16,981 nucleotides of DNA, from positions 1 to 16,981 of the forward strand of contig CAMHMG010000033.1 in NCBI GenBank assembly GCA_946186175.1, in the 5' to 3' direction. A model generated the notes under the pieces. It ran no database searches, was not told where the DNA came from, and was given only the letters and a program-made list of their open reading frames with translations. The translations under genes were made by a program, and so were the position numbers. Shown here one piece after another: positions 1 to 7,431 of this stretch (positions are counted from its first letter, which is position 1; each line of letters opens with the position of its first letter). The stretch comes from an uncultured Clostridia bacterium. Its GTDB lineage: Bacteria > Bacillota > Clostridia > Lachnospirales > Lachnospiraceae.

Positions 1-55
1 ATCTATATAATATGCACAACTCAAGAAAGAAAAAATAAAGTTTCGCAATCACCTA
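1..55 (+). repeat. Right end of a MITE-like inverted-repeat element (copy A, truncated by the window edge)
   Basis: Bases 1-57 are identical to 8589-8645, the right end of copy D, and end in the family's terminal motif (GCAATCACCTA). The left arm and crown lie outside the window. It lies 16 bp past the stop codon of the BI-1 family gene. The exact identity to copy D, against looser similarity to the other copies, suggests A and D belong to one recent subfamily or were homogenised by gene conversion. Confidence 0.85.
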
Positions 56-71
56 AAGTATTTATTATGTA

Positions 72-890
72 TCATTTTCTCTTTCCAAACAAGCTAAGTA
101 TTCTAAGGAACAGATTGATGAAATCCAGATATAATTCCATTGCTCCCCAAAGACTTATTACTGCAGGATTATAATCGGAATTCTCAACAGCAATCATTTC
201 AATCTTCTTAGTATCATATGCTGTAAGTCCCAAAAATATTATTATGGTTACCACTGAAATACCAATATCCAACATTGAAGATCCAATAAGAATATTAACC
301 AAAGAAACTATTATTGTTCCAACCAACCCGATAATCAAAAGGTTTCCAATAGACGAAAGATCCTTGTTGGTAACCTTGCCTATGAATGCCATTATGCCAA
401 ACACTACTGCTGTAGAGAAAAATGCCATCTGAATGGATGCCATTTCAAAAGCAAGGAAGATCACCGAAAAAGTCAATCCATTAACAACTGCGTATGAAAA
501 AAACAAAACCGCTGATAAAACCATATTATTATGTTTCATAGCCGCATTAGCACCCATAACAATTGCAAATTCTAATCCAATAACAAAATAGAAGGATAAT
601 CTGCTTGAAAAAATTGCAGCCAGCATAGCATCTGAAGATGCCACCAACAAAGCAGTGATTCCTGTCACCAATAATGCCATAAACATATACATAAATGCAC
701 CTGTCATGACACCTGCTGCAGCATCATCCATAATTATCAAATGGGACGAATCTGAAGATACATATGGTTCATCATAATATGCATTACTCGAAGATACCGT
801 ACCAAACGTATCCTTATCATAACCTGAAGAGGCATTAGTGTAATCTCCCTTCAAACGAAGACCACTTCTTTCTCTTTCGTTTGTTTCCAT
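72..890 (-). CDS. BI-1/YccA/YetJ family integral membrane protein (Bax inhibitor-1 family)
   Basis: A 272-residue polytopic membrane protein. A polar N-terminal tail of about 60 residues, rich in Ser, Tyr and Asp, precedes about seven hydrophobic segments (residues 62-88, 96-116, 123-150, 154-171, 182-204, 208-225 and 247-268). The C-terminal half carries the family hallmarks: a LTAYDTKKI stretch with Asp226 and a LYLDFINLF stretch with Asp256, then a short basic tail. In the characterised bacterial homologue YetJ, paired aspartates in these helices form a pH-sensitive latch for a calcium leak; that role is inferred here. The ATG follows AAGATGGAGG at good spacing. Only 28 bp separate the start from repeat copy B, so its promoter lies inside or beyond that element, or it depends on read-through from pgi. 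Family assignment is firm; the physiological role is not. Confidence 0.9.
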   Translation of the reverse strand: METNERERSGLRLKGDYTNASSGYDKDTFGTVSSSNAYYDEPYVSSDSSHLIIMDDAAAGVMTGAFMYMFMALLVTGITALLVASSDAMLAAIFSSRLSFYFVIGLEFAIVMGANAAMKHNNMVLSAVLFFSYAVVNGLTFSVIFLAFEMASIQMAFFSTAVVFGIMAFIGKVTNKDLSSIGNLLIIGLVGTIIVSLVNILIGSSMLDIGISVVTIIIFLGLTAYDTKKIEMIAVENSDYNPAVISLWGAMELYLDFINLFLRILSLFGKRK

Positions 891-918
891 TATTATTCCT
901 CCATCTTATACTAATTGA

Positions 919-1129
919 TAGGCAATTGCTAAACTCATTGAAAACGTATACTGAGTTGTGAATATTGCATAGATTCCATAAGCAGACCGTTTGTGACCGC
1001 CGGTACTTAGTGAGTACAAAGTACGAACTTAGTACCGTTGCGCAAACAACCGAGCGAGAGCGTGTCTGCGTTGGAACTATACAATACTCACAACGATAAA
1101 AAAATGTATTGAAGTTTCGCAATCACCTA
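919..1129 (+). repeat. MITE-like inverted-repeat element, copy B, with 11-bp flanking direct repeat
   Basis: A 211-bp element. The left end reads TAGGCAATTGC and the right end GCAATCACCTA; about 65-70 bp of each arm pair as an imperfect inverted repeat. The middle holds GCAGACC...GTGTCTGC closing a crown, an inner hairpin near 1000-1035 (GGTACTTAG.../...CTTAGTACC), and a GC-GAGA-GC mini-hairpin. The 11 bp ATACTAATTGA occur immediately left (908-918) and right (1130-1140), as expected for a target-site duplication. It separates pgi from the BI-1 family gene, both transcribed leftward. It shows no convincing coding potential: the short frame across it has no family features. Confidence 0.85.
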
Positions 1130-1141
1130 ATACTAATTGAT

Positions 1142-1174
1142 ATGGGTGTCAAAAAACATATTTTTGACACCCAT
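1142..1174 (-). terminator. Hairpin downstream of pgi, probable terminator
   Basis: A perfect 14-bp stem (ATGGGTGTCAAAAA paired with TTTTTGACACCCAT) closes a 5-nt loop, 15 bp past the pgi stop codon. The run of A/T pairs at the loop end makes the stem symmetric. No long U-tract follows on either strand, so it may be a weak or non-canonical terminator, or an mRNA 3'-end stabiliser. Confidence 0.6.
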
Positions 1175-1189
1175 TGTTATATGAGTTAT

Positions 1190-2548
1190 TTATTTCTTCA
1201 TGCGCTCAAGAAGCTTCGCTCTCTGCTCCTCATAACCAGGCTTTCCAAGCAGTGCAAACATATTCTTTTTGTAGCTCTCAACACCCGGCTGATTGAAAGG
1301 ATTAACTCCAAGCACATAACCGGATACACCACAGGCAAACTCAAAGAAGTAGAAAAGCTCGCCAAGATTAAACTCTGACATATACGGAAGTGTAATCATG
1401 AGATTAGGAATCTCTCCATCAACATGGGCAAGCACTGTTCCATTCATAGCCTGCTTATTAATGTAATCAACTGTTCTTCCGGCAAGATAGTTAAGACCAT
1501 CTAAATCATCATCCTCAGCCTCCATAATGATCTTACGTCTTGGAGAACCGATATTGATAACTGTTTCAATATGATTCTTAGTACCATCCTGAATGAACTG
1601 ACCAAGAGAATGAAGGTCTGTTGTGAAGTCACAGGCTGTAGGATAAATACCTTTTCCATCCTTACCTTCCGACTCACCAAACAACTGTTTCCACCACTCA
1701 CCTATGTAGTGAACTGAAGGTGTATAGTTAGCAAGAATCTCCATAGTCTTGCCTTTTTCTCTCAATATATTACGAAGTGCCGCATATTGTAATGCATCAT
1801 TCTGTTCAAATTCAGCCTCTAAACAAATCTGTCTTGCTGATGCTGCACCAACCATAAGCTGCTTGATATCTGCGCCGCTTACTGCTATAGGAAGAAGTCC
1901 TACTGCCGTAAGAACCGAGAAACGTCCTCCCACGTCATCAGGAACTACGAATGTCTCATAGCCCTCTTCATCAGCGAGGTGCTTAAGTGCTCCCTTTTCC
2001 TTATCGGTAGTTGCATATATTCTCTTTGCCGCCTCTTCTTTGCCGTACTTATCAATCAAAAGATTCTTGAAAATACGAAAAGCTATTGCAGGCTCTGTAG
2101 TAGTCCCTGACTTTGAAATAATATTAACAGAAAAATCTCTGTCGCCAACCACTTCTAATAAATGCTCAAGATATGTAGAACTTATGTTATTACCACAGAA
2201 ATATATCTCCGGAGTTCCCTTTCTCATATCCTTATCTATAACATTATAAAATGTATGGCGAAGCGCCTCTATAGCTGCTCTTGCGCCAAGATAAGATCCG
2301 CCAATACCAATAACGATAAGTATATCCGAATCATTCTGAATCTTCTTAGCTGCCGCTTTAATTCTCGAGAATTCTTCCCTGTCATAATTAATAGGAAGAT
2401 CCAGCCAGCCAAGAAAATCATTACCCTCGCCACTCTTCTCAACTAATGTCTTTTTAGCTTCAAGAACTCTTCCCTTCATCTCTGCAATATCATCTTCGCT
2501 TACCATGAACATTGCATTACTATAATCAAAACTAATACTCTCCGCCAT
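1190..2548 (-). CDS. pgi: Glucose-6-phosphate isomerase
   Basis: Cytoplasmic glycolytic enzyme interconverting glucose 6-phosphate and fructose 6-phosphate. The 452-residue protein matches the short bacterial PGI type (about 450 residues in Bacillus). Visible motifs: GIGGSYLG at 81-88, the phosphate-binding SKSGTTTEPA at 145-154, the signature VGGRFSVLT at 206-214, the GESEGK loop at 291-296 that should hold the catalytic glutamate, and the C-terminal signature PFNQPGVESYK at 417-427 with its lysine. The frame is open for 44 codons further upstream, but I start at the ATG encoding MAESISFDY because AGGAG lies about 10 nt before it and the length then fits the family. The gene stands alone with its own promoter. 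The protein appears intact. Confidence 0.97.
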   Translation of the reverse strand: MAESISFDYSNAMFMVSEDDIAEMKGRVLEAKKTLVEKSGEGNDFLGWLDLPINYDREEFSRIKAAAKKIQNDSDILIVIGIGGSYLGARAAIEALRHTFYNVIDKDMRKGTPEIYFCGNNISSTYLEHLLEVVGDRDFSVNIISKSGTTTEPAIAFRIFKNLLIDKYGKEEAAKRIYATTDKEKGALKHLADEEGYETFVVPDDVGGRFSVLTAVGLLPIAVSGADIKQLMVGAASARQICLEAEFEQNDALQYAALRNILREKGKTMEILANYTPSVHYIGEWWKQLFGESEGKDGKGIYPTACDFTTDLHSLGQFIQDGTKNHIETVINIGSPRRKIIMEAEDDDLDGLNYLAGRTVDYINKQAMNGTVLAHVDGEIPNLMITLPYMSEFNLGELFYFFEFACGVSGYVLGVNPFNQPGVESYKKNMFALLGKPGYEEQRAKLLERMKK

Positions 2549-2648
2549 ACTATTGCTCTCCTTTGTCATACTTTGACCAAATGATAATTCACAGAAATTA
2601 TTCTTTGGTCTCTTTAGTTCGACATTAAATAATTTGCGAACAGAATAT

Positions 2649-2677
2649 ATTTTATCAAATGGTTTTGCAAATATCAA
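2649..2677 (-). promoter_or_regulatory. Predicted sigma-A promoter for pgi
   Basis: On the minus strand TTGATA (2672-2677) is followed after exactly 17 bp by TAAAAT (2649-2654), close to the TTGACA/TATAAT consensus. The start point would fall about 94 nt before the chosen pgi ATG. This also argues against the longer pgi reading frame, whose start would lie upstream of the transcript. Confidence 0.6.
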
Positions 2678-2776
2678 CATTTTATTTCATAATTATGCTT
2701 ACTTTTATAATTAAAACAAATAAAATCCGATATTTTCAGCATTATTTACAATCATTCTTATCTATTCATCCTTGTT

Positions 2777-3745
2777 TCATTTATACTTTAACTCATATAG
2801 GTTTCCAAAGGTGTATCCCTCACCCTTCAATAATTCTATAACACTTTTTAATGCGTCGTGATTAGCTTTTGACACATTATGTATAAGAGGAATCGCACCC
2901 GGATGATAATATTTGGAAAAATGTTCTACAACATAATCGGCAGTCGGCTGATTATTGACATCATAATCCAGATACGCTATCGACCAGAACACTGTTGTAT
3001 ATCCGAGATCTTTTGAAAGCTTAAGAGTCCTTTCACTGTACTCTCCCCTCGGTGGTCTGAAAAAAAGATCCATATCATATCCTGTAGCCTCTTTCATGTA
3101 ATTCTCACATTTGAGAAGCTCTTCCTTCTGTTCATCAATACTTTTTGACGGCATACTTGGGTGTGTTACGGAATGATTGCCTACCAGATGTCCCTCCTCC
3201 TTCATTCTTTTCACCAATTCGATATTATCTCTGATAAATGTCTGTGTTACAAAAAATGTCGCGGTAACATTTTCTTCTTTAAGCACCTTCAAAATGTCCT
3301 CAGTAAATCCATTTTCATACCCGCAGTCAAAGGTAATATACATTCTCTTTTCACTTACAGGAACAACATAATATGCCAAATATTGTCCAAGGTCAAAATC
3401 TTCCTGGCATCCCGATTTCTCATGATTGTCATTTCTTTTAAACCACCATGCATAAAGTTTGTTGTCAAACCCATTATAATCTGTATCCTCAATGATATGC
3501 CTGTTTCTTCTGTCAAGCTTTGCAAGTTCTATAGAATCATTATTATCTAATGCTTGCTTCCACGGGTCTATGATCTCTATTTCTGTATCATTAATATGTT
3601 TTTCATTGTCATTACTATTTTTTAACGATGTTTCATCCAGCTTTCTTATTACTATCATGTCAATCAGCAATAATAATACAAGTATTGCTACAGCAATTAA
3701 GATTATATTACCCTTTTGCCTTTTCTCATTTAATTTTCTATCCAA
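2777..3745 (-). CDS. pdaA: PdaA-type polysaccharide deacetylase, membrane-anchored (NodB domain, CE4)
   Basis: A 322-residue protein with a short cytoplasmic N-terminus, one hydrophobic segment (about 12-34) acting as an uncleaved anchor, a charged linker, and an extracytoplasmic NodB/CE4 domain from about 88 to the end. Motifs: TFDCGYENG (138-146, catalytic Asp140), NHSVTHPS (190-197, metal-binding histidines), RPPRGEYS (230-237) and HPGAIPLIHNVS (281-292). The whole pattern, including the WWFKRN-like start of the domain, resembles Bacillus PdaA, which deacetylates N-acetylmuramate to form muramic delta-lactam in spore cortex. The position after the catalytic Asp, Asn in Bacillus PdaA and Asp in most CE4 enzymes, is Cys141 here. 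The gene lies 12 bp after an unknown membrane protein gene, so the two are probably co-transcribed. Family certain; the exact substrate is inferred. Confidence 0.85.
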   Translation of the reverse strand: MDRKLNEKRQKGNIILIAVAILVLLLLIDMIVIRKLDETSLKNSNDNEKHINDTEIEIIDPWKQALDNNDSIELAKLDRRNRHIIEDTDYNGFDNKLYAWWFKRNDNHEKSGCQEDFDLGQYLAYYVVPVSEKRMYITFDCGYENGFTEDILKVLKEENVTATFFVTQTFIRDNIELVKRMKEEGHLVGNHSVTHPSMPSKSIDEQKEELLKCENYMKEATGYDMDLFFRPPRGEYSERTLKLSKDLGYTTVFWSIAYLDYDVNNQPTADYVVEHFSKYYHPGAIPLIHNVSKANHDALKSVIELLKGEGYTFGNLYELKYK

Positions 3746-3757
3746 ACTGCACTCTCC

Positions 3758-4645
3758 CTATGAAAGAAAGCTCTGTACAAATTCCTCCAGCAAATCTATC
3801 TCAGACTGTTTCTCATCCGATACCGCAATCTCTTTTGACACCTCATTTTCTTTTTGCAACATAAACATCTCTGTTGACTTACTATATTCAGATTCTGTAA
3901 CCACCTCCGGTGTTTCACCACTTTCTGCTTCTACAACCATCTGCGGGGTTTCATCACCGTCTGACTCTGTAATCGTCTTTTCCCTTTCATCTTTCTCCGA
4001 TATTTCAATTGCTCCGGAAACCTTTTCCATTTCTTTCTTTGCATCCATTTCCTTAATAAGGTTCTTGAGCATTTCCATATCTTCTTCCATCCGGCCATCC
4101 TCTTTAGATCCGGTCTTATTATCAACAGTCTTATTTAATCGATTTGCAAGGTAATTTTCAAGATAATCCACAAGCTGAACGTGAATTTGCTGCTTTCTTG
4201 CTTTTATTCCATGTATATGAAAGAATATGTATAAACATGCCAAATTAATTCCTCCCGCTGCCAAAATATCAGCATAATAAATGCTCGAAGCACCGATAAA
4301 ATGCCCATAATATGCACCGGCCACCATAATAATTGCCGTTATTCCGGCAGATATATACGGAAGCTTTTCCCATCCCGAATATGTAAGTCCCGCAAATCTA
4401 AGCTTATAAATATACTTATCAACAAATGCATCCATATTCTTAACCTTAACGTTCATCTCATACATAGCTTCATACTGGTTCTTTAAATTAATCATCACCT
4501 TCTTTTTAGTAGTCTTCATATTCGAGGAAGCTTTCACATATCCTTTTAATGAGAGAGCTACAATCCATTCAATAAAAATACTTAGCACACCAAATGCTGC
4601 TATCACGCTCATAAAAATATTATTTGTTATCAGTTTTACTATCAT
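3758..4645 (-). CDS. Unknown membrane protein with acidic, low-complexity C-terminal tail
   Basis: Not recognised. The 295-residue protein has hydrophobic segments at about 9-33, 98-118 and 125-145. Between the first and second lies a basic region (35-95) resembling a cytoplasmic loop with helical character. After residue 147 it becomes soluble: a helical stretch (VQLVDYLENYLANRLNK), then an acidic tail rich in Glu, Ser and Thr that includes a 12-residue imperfect tandem repeat (ETPQMVVEAESG and ETPEVVTESEYS, 232-255) and ends with a leucine-rich helix (DLLEEFVQSFLS). A weak AAAGGA site precedes the ATG. It is the first gene of a unit with the PdaA-like gene, suggesting a cell-envelope or spore-envelope role, but no domain supports a specific function. 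Repeat copy C lies 35 bp upstream of the start. Confidence 0.8.
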   Translation of the reverse strand: MIVKLITNNIFMSVIAAFGVLSIFIEWIVALSLKGYVKASSNMKTTKKKVMINLKNQYEAMYEMNVKVKNMDAFVDKYIYKLRFAGLTYSGWEKLPYISAGITAIIMVAGAYYGHFIGASSIYYADILAAGGINLACLYIFFHIHGIKARKQQIHVQLVDYLENYLANRLNKTVDNKTGSKEDGRMEEDMEMLKNLIKEMDAKKEMEKVSGAIEISEKDEREKTITESDGDETPQMVVEAESGETPEVVTESEYSKSTEMFMLQKENEVSKEIAVSDEKQSEIDLLEEFVQSFLS

Positions 4646-4679
4646 ATCGTCTCTTTCCTTTCATTTATCTTCAAATTAT

Positions 4680-4730
4680 CAGGTAATTGCGATACTCAAT
4701 TTTTCTTTCAATAAGTTTTGCAATCACCTA
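4680..4730 (+). repeat. Minimal 51-bp copy of the inverted-repeat element (copy C)
   Basis: The sequence runs from CAGGTAATTGCGATACTC to GTTTTGCAATCACCTA and consists of the two element tips joined by a short spacer, with the crown and inner arms missing. The outer 10 bp pair with one G-T, and the next 10 bp pair imperfectly, giving one hairpin. Both flanks begin ATCTTC (4667-4672 and 4731-4736), a possible decayed target duplication that could be chance. It lies in the 5' region of the membrane protein gene ending at 3758. Confidence 0.75.
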
Positions 4731-4976
4731 ATCTTCCTACAAGTGTACTAAGGTAATGTCACAAACACAAGGCAGGTCCGTCGTATTATTTCTTTATATT
4801 TATCCGATAAACCTTAATAATATCTATATTTCTTTTTAACTCGACATTATTCATCATTTGCTTTTTCTTATAAGTGTGATATATTATTAAAAATAAAAAA
4901 ACAACCATTAATAAAAAGAGCTGAATAATTTACATAAACGCACAGGAAAATTAACAGAATCACATAATAATCTGTC
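4731..4976. other. AT-rich spacer between divergent genes, no gene seen
   Basis: This is most of the 355-bp gap between the minus-strand membrane protein gene and murG. It is strongly AT-rich and contains stop codons in all frames at short intervals. Apart from copy C at its left side and the murG promoter element at its right side, I see no RNA gene, operator or strong hairpin. Confidence 0.5.
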
Positions 4977-4982
4977 TATAAT
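4977..4982 (+). promoter_or_regulatory. Predicted -10 element for murG
   Basis: A perfect TATAAT lies 18 bp before the murG start codon. The best -35 candidate, TTAACA, is 20 bp upstream, which is longer than ideal. A start point about 7 nt downstream of the -10 would leave a leader of only about 12 nt beginning at the GGGGG ribosome binding site. Confidence 0.4.
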
Positions 4983-5000
4983 ATTTAAAAGGGGGAAACC

Positions 5001-6062
5001 ATGAAAAAAATAGTTTTGACCGGCGGTGGAACCGCAGGACACGTAACGCCCAACATAGCACTTTATAACAATCTTAAAGAAGCCGGATATGAGGTTCATT
5101 ACATAGGCTCATATAACGGAATAGAGAAAAAACTTATTGAAGATATCGGAATTCCTTATTACGGAATATCATCAGGGAAATTAAGACGTTACTTTGATGT
5201 CAAGAATTTTTCAGATCCTTTTCGAGTAATCAAAGGTTTTGGCGAGGCAAACAACTTAATGAAAAAACTCAAACCGGATGTCGTCTTTTCAAAAGGTGGA
5301 TTTGTTTCAGTTCCGGTTGTTCTTGCTGCTAAAAAGAACAAGATTCCCGCGATCATCCATGAATCGGACATGACACCGGGACTTGCCAACAAGATATGTA
5401 TTCCTTCAGCCACAAAGGTATGCTGTAACTTTAAAGAGACCTTTGACCTTCTGCCTGAAGGAAAAGCTGTTCTTACCGGAACTCCAATCAGAAAGGAATT
5501 GTTTGAAGGAGACAGAAACAGGGCAGCTGATTTCTGTAATCTCGACCCTTCTAAACCGACTATTTTAATTATTGGGGGGAGCACGGGAAGCGTAGTGATC
5601 AATAATGCCGTACGTGAAAGTCTTGATGATATCTTATCAAAATATCAGATAATTCATTTATGTGGCAAGAATAATCTCGACAATTCTTTATCTGACAAAA
5701 AAGGATATGTACAGTTTGAATATATTTCCAAAGAATTAAGAGACCTGTTTGCTCTGTCGGATCTTGTCATTTCAAGGGCCGGTGCCAATGCGATATGTGA
5801 ATTGTTAGCACTCAAAAAACCCAATATACTTATACCTTTATCAAAAGCAGCCAGTCGTGGAGACCAAATATTAAATGCCAAGTCATTTAAGAAAAACGGA
5901 TACAGCTATGTAATTGAGGAGGAAGAACTTTCTAAAACTTCTCTCATCAATGCCATCAGGGATGTAATGGCACACAGAGATGAATATATTAAAGCCATGG
6001 AAGAAAGTGAAATGTCTGATTCGATCAAAACAATTATGGAGCTTATCAAATCTGTATCTTAA
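5001..6062 (+). CDS. murG: UDP-N-acetylglucosamine--N-acetylmuramyl-(pentapeptide) pyrophosphoryl-undecaprenol GlcNAc transferase
   Basis: Membrane-associated GT-B glycosyltransferase that adds GlcNAc to lipid I to make lipid II, the last cytoplasmic step of peptidoglycan precursor synthesis. At 353 residues it has the normal family length. Visible features: the glycine-rich GGGTAGHV loop at 8-15 with the active-site histidine, IIHESDMTPGLANK (118-131), the second glycine loop GGSTG (192-196), and the donor-binding SRAGANAICE (258-267) followed by RGDQ (286-289). The ATG follows AAAAGGGGGAAACC. Unlike the usual dcw-cluster setting beside ftsW or murD, it stands alone here, with murC 7 kb away and not linked. 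It ends at a strong bidirectional terminator. Confidence 0.96.
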   Translation: MKKIVLTGGGTAGHVTPNIALYNNLKEAGYEVHYIGSYNGIEKKLIEDIGIPYYGISSGKLRRYFDVKNFSDPFRVIKGFGEANNLMKKLKPDVVFSKGGFVSVPVVLAAKKNKIPAIIHESDMTPGLANKICIPSATKVCCNFKETFDLLPEGKAVLTGTPIRKELFEGDRNRAADFCNLDPSKPTILIIGGSTGSVVINNAVRESLDDILSKYQIIHLCGKNNLDNSLSDKKGYVQFEYISKELRDLFALSDLVISRAGANAICELLALKKPNILIPLSKAASRGDQILNAKSFKKNGYSYVIEEEELSKTSLINAIRDVMAHRDEYIKAMEESEMSDSIKTIMELIKSVS

Positions 6063-6084
6063 AAATCAACTGATTCTTATACCA

Positions 6085-6118
6085 TAAAAGGACACCGCAA
6101 TCAAATGCAGTGTCCTTT
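6085..6118. terminator. Bidirectional intrinsic terminator between murG and the convergent gene
   Basis: AAAAGGACACCGCA is complementary to TGCAGTGTCCTTTT apart from one mismatch, with a 6-nt loop. The A-run and T-run at its borders give a U-tract for transcripts arriving from either side, so it can serve murG (plus) and the gene ending at 6148 (minus). Confidence 0.85.
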
Positions 6119-6147
6119 TCATTATTGCTAAACTACCAATGTTGATA

Positions 6148-6663
6148 TTACTCTTCCTGTATGCCACCATAGAGCTGTGAAACGATCATCTTAAGCACTT
6201 CTTTGTTCTGTTCAACATGTTTGCCATCTTTAAGGTTCATCTCCGTACCATCAATAAATGGTATGATCTCAACCTTTGTTCCGTCTATATGGAACTCGAA
6301 TTTGATAATAGCAGATGTATATAACTTTCCGTTATAATCATTATATTCCTTCATATTAACGCTTGCACCGTTACCGCGATATACGACCATCTCCTTACCG
6401 GTTGTCTCATCCTTCTCATATACCCAGCAGCTCATTCCTGTATTCTTCTCTAATGCATCCTGGTATGTCACTCCCTCAAGCCCCTTAATATTAACATCAA
6501 GCTTCTTAACCTGGTCAATTCTAAGCTTAGCCTGAACATCCATTACAGGCTGAACAAATGATTTGATAAAATTATGCGGATACTCAGGAACGATCATATA
6601 GACGCCATATCCAACACCACATATAATCAAAATAGTTATAATAACCTTCAACACCTGTTTCAT
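6148..6663 (-). CDS. Unknown small membrane-anchored protein
   Basis: Not recognised. The 171-residue protein has one N-terminal hydrophobic segment (about 5-25) with positively charged flanks, suggesting an uncleaved signal anchor, and an outer domain of about 145 residues. Its second half alternates polar and hydrophobic residues (for example AIIKFEFHIDGTKVEIIPFIDG, within 118-139), which suggests a beta-rich fold. No cysteine pair, lipobox or catalytic motif is evident. The start is well supported by AGGAGG 11 nt upstream. It follows the HD-domain gene by 41 bp on the same strand, so the two may share a transcript ending at the 6085-6118 terminator. Confidence 0.8.
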   Translation of the reverse strand: MKQVLKVIITILIICGVGYGVYMIVPEYPHNFIKSFVQPVMDVQAKLRIDQVKKLDVNIKGLEGVTYQDALEKNTGMSCWVYEKDETTGKEMVVYRGNGASVNMKEYNDYNGKLYTSAIIKFEFHIDGTKVEIIPFIDGTEMNLKDGKHVEQNKEVLKMIVSQLYGGIQEE

Positions 6664-6704
6664 AATTAATTATTCCTCCTAAATATAATTCTCCCATTGA
6701 TTCC

Positions 6705-7295
6705 CTAAAACAACTCTTTTTCCAGTTGGTTCAAAAAATCCTCAAGCATCTTCATACGCTTGTCAAACTCAAGTCTTGCAGCCTCAGTCTTACAGCGACG
6801 AATCTTAGGTCTGTTCCCCTTATAATATTGTTTGATCCTATAATATGCTTTCTTATAATTGGCACCATCCTCACAAGCTGTTGCCATAGAATCCCACAAC
6901 ACGCTAACTGCACCAACCTCGTCAAGCAGATCTGCATCCATAACCACCTGACATTCCAATGACAACTCATCGGTTGTATCTTTGTCTTCGTGAATACGTA
7001 TTATCTCACCAATACGTCCAATTTTAACAGGATCTATTCCTATACTGTCAAGAAATTCGACTGCTATCTCAGCGCCAACCTCACCATGGTCCCGGCCTTC
7101 TTCCCAACCTACATCATGAAGCAATGCCGCCAACGCAATTATCTCTAAATCTCCACCAACTCTGGCCTGTAGCTTGATCGCCCACCGATATACTCTCATA
7201 GTATGCTCAAAACGATCGCGAAAAGGATAATTGGGCGGTCTGCCATTAACAGCAATCTTCTCTTTGACAAACTCAATCACATTTGCATAGTTCAT
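6705..7295 (-). CDS. HD-domain metal-dependent phosphohydrolase
   Basis: A 196-residue soluble protein with a complete HD-domain metal site: His31 (FEHTMRVYRW), the His60-Asp61 doublet (ALLHDVGWEE), His102 (IIRIHED) and Asp120/Asp122 (VMDADLLDEVG). Such proteins hydrolyse phosphomonoester or phosphodiester bonds in nucleotides; the substrate cannot be read from sequence. The C-terminal third is a basic helical region. I start at the ATG of MNYANVIEF because GGGAG sits 8 nt before it. An in-frame GTG five codons earlier has its only purine-rich site overlapping or too close. It lies downstream of the SRP RNA and 41 bp upstream of the membrane-anchored gene. Confidence 0.88.
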   Translation of the reverse strand: MNYANVIEFVKEKIAVNGRPPNYPFRDRFEHTMRVYRWAIKLQARVGGDLEIIALAALLHDVGWEEGRDHGEVGAEIAVEFLDSIGIDPVKIGRIGEIIRIHEDKDTTDELSLECQVVMDADLLDEVGAVSVLWDSMATACEDGANYKKAYYRIKQYYKGNRPKIRRCKTEAARLEFDKRMKMLEDFLNQLEKELF

Positions 7296-7431
7296 GCTAT
7301 TAACTCCCACTCCTATATTCTTTATAATAATATAAACACAACTATTGTAACACTATTTTCATAATTATTCCATATATAAATAAAAAACTTAAAAAAGAGT
7401 ATACTAATACCTATTTTTAAGTAATAAAAAA

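Noticed and set aside
835..1122. Open frame on the minus strand running through repeat copy B
   Set aside because: It overlaps the BI-1 family gene start and the inverted-repeat element, lacks a ribosome binding site, and encodes no recognisable pattern.
2549..2680. N-terminal extension of pgi
   Set aside because: It contains a TTGATA-17-TAAAAT promoter and no ribosome binding site, and would make the protein longer than its family.
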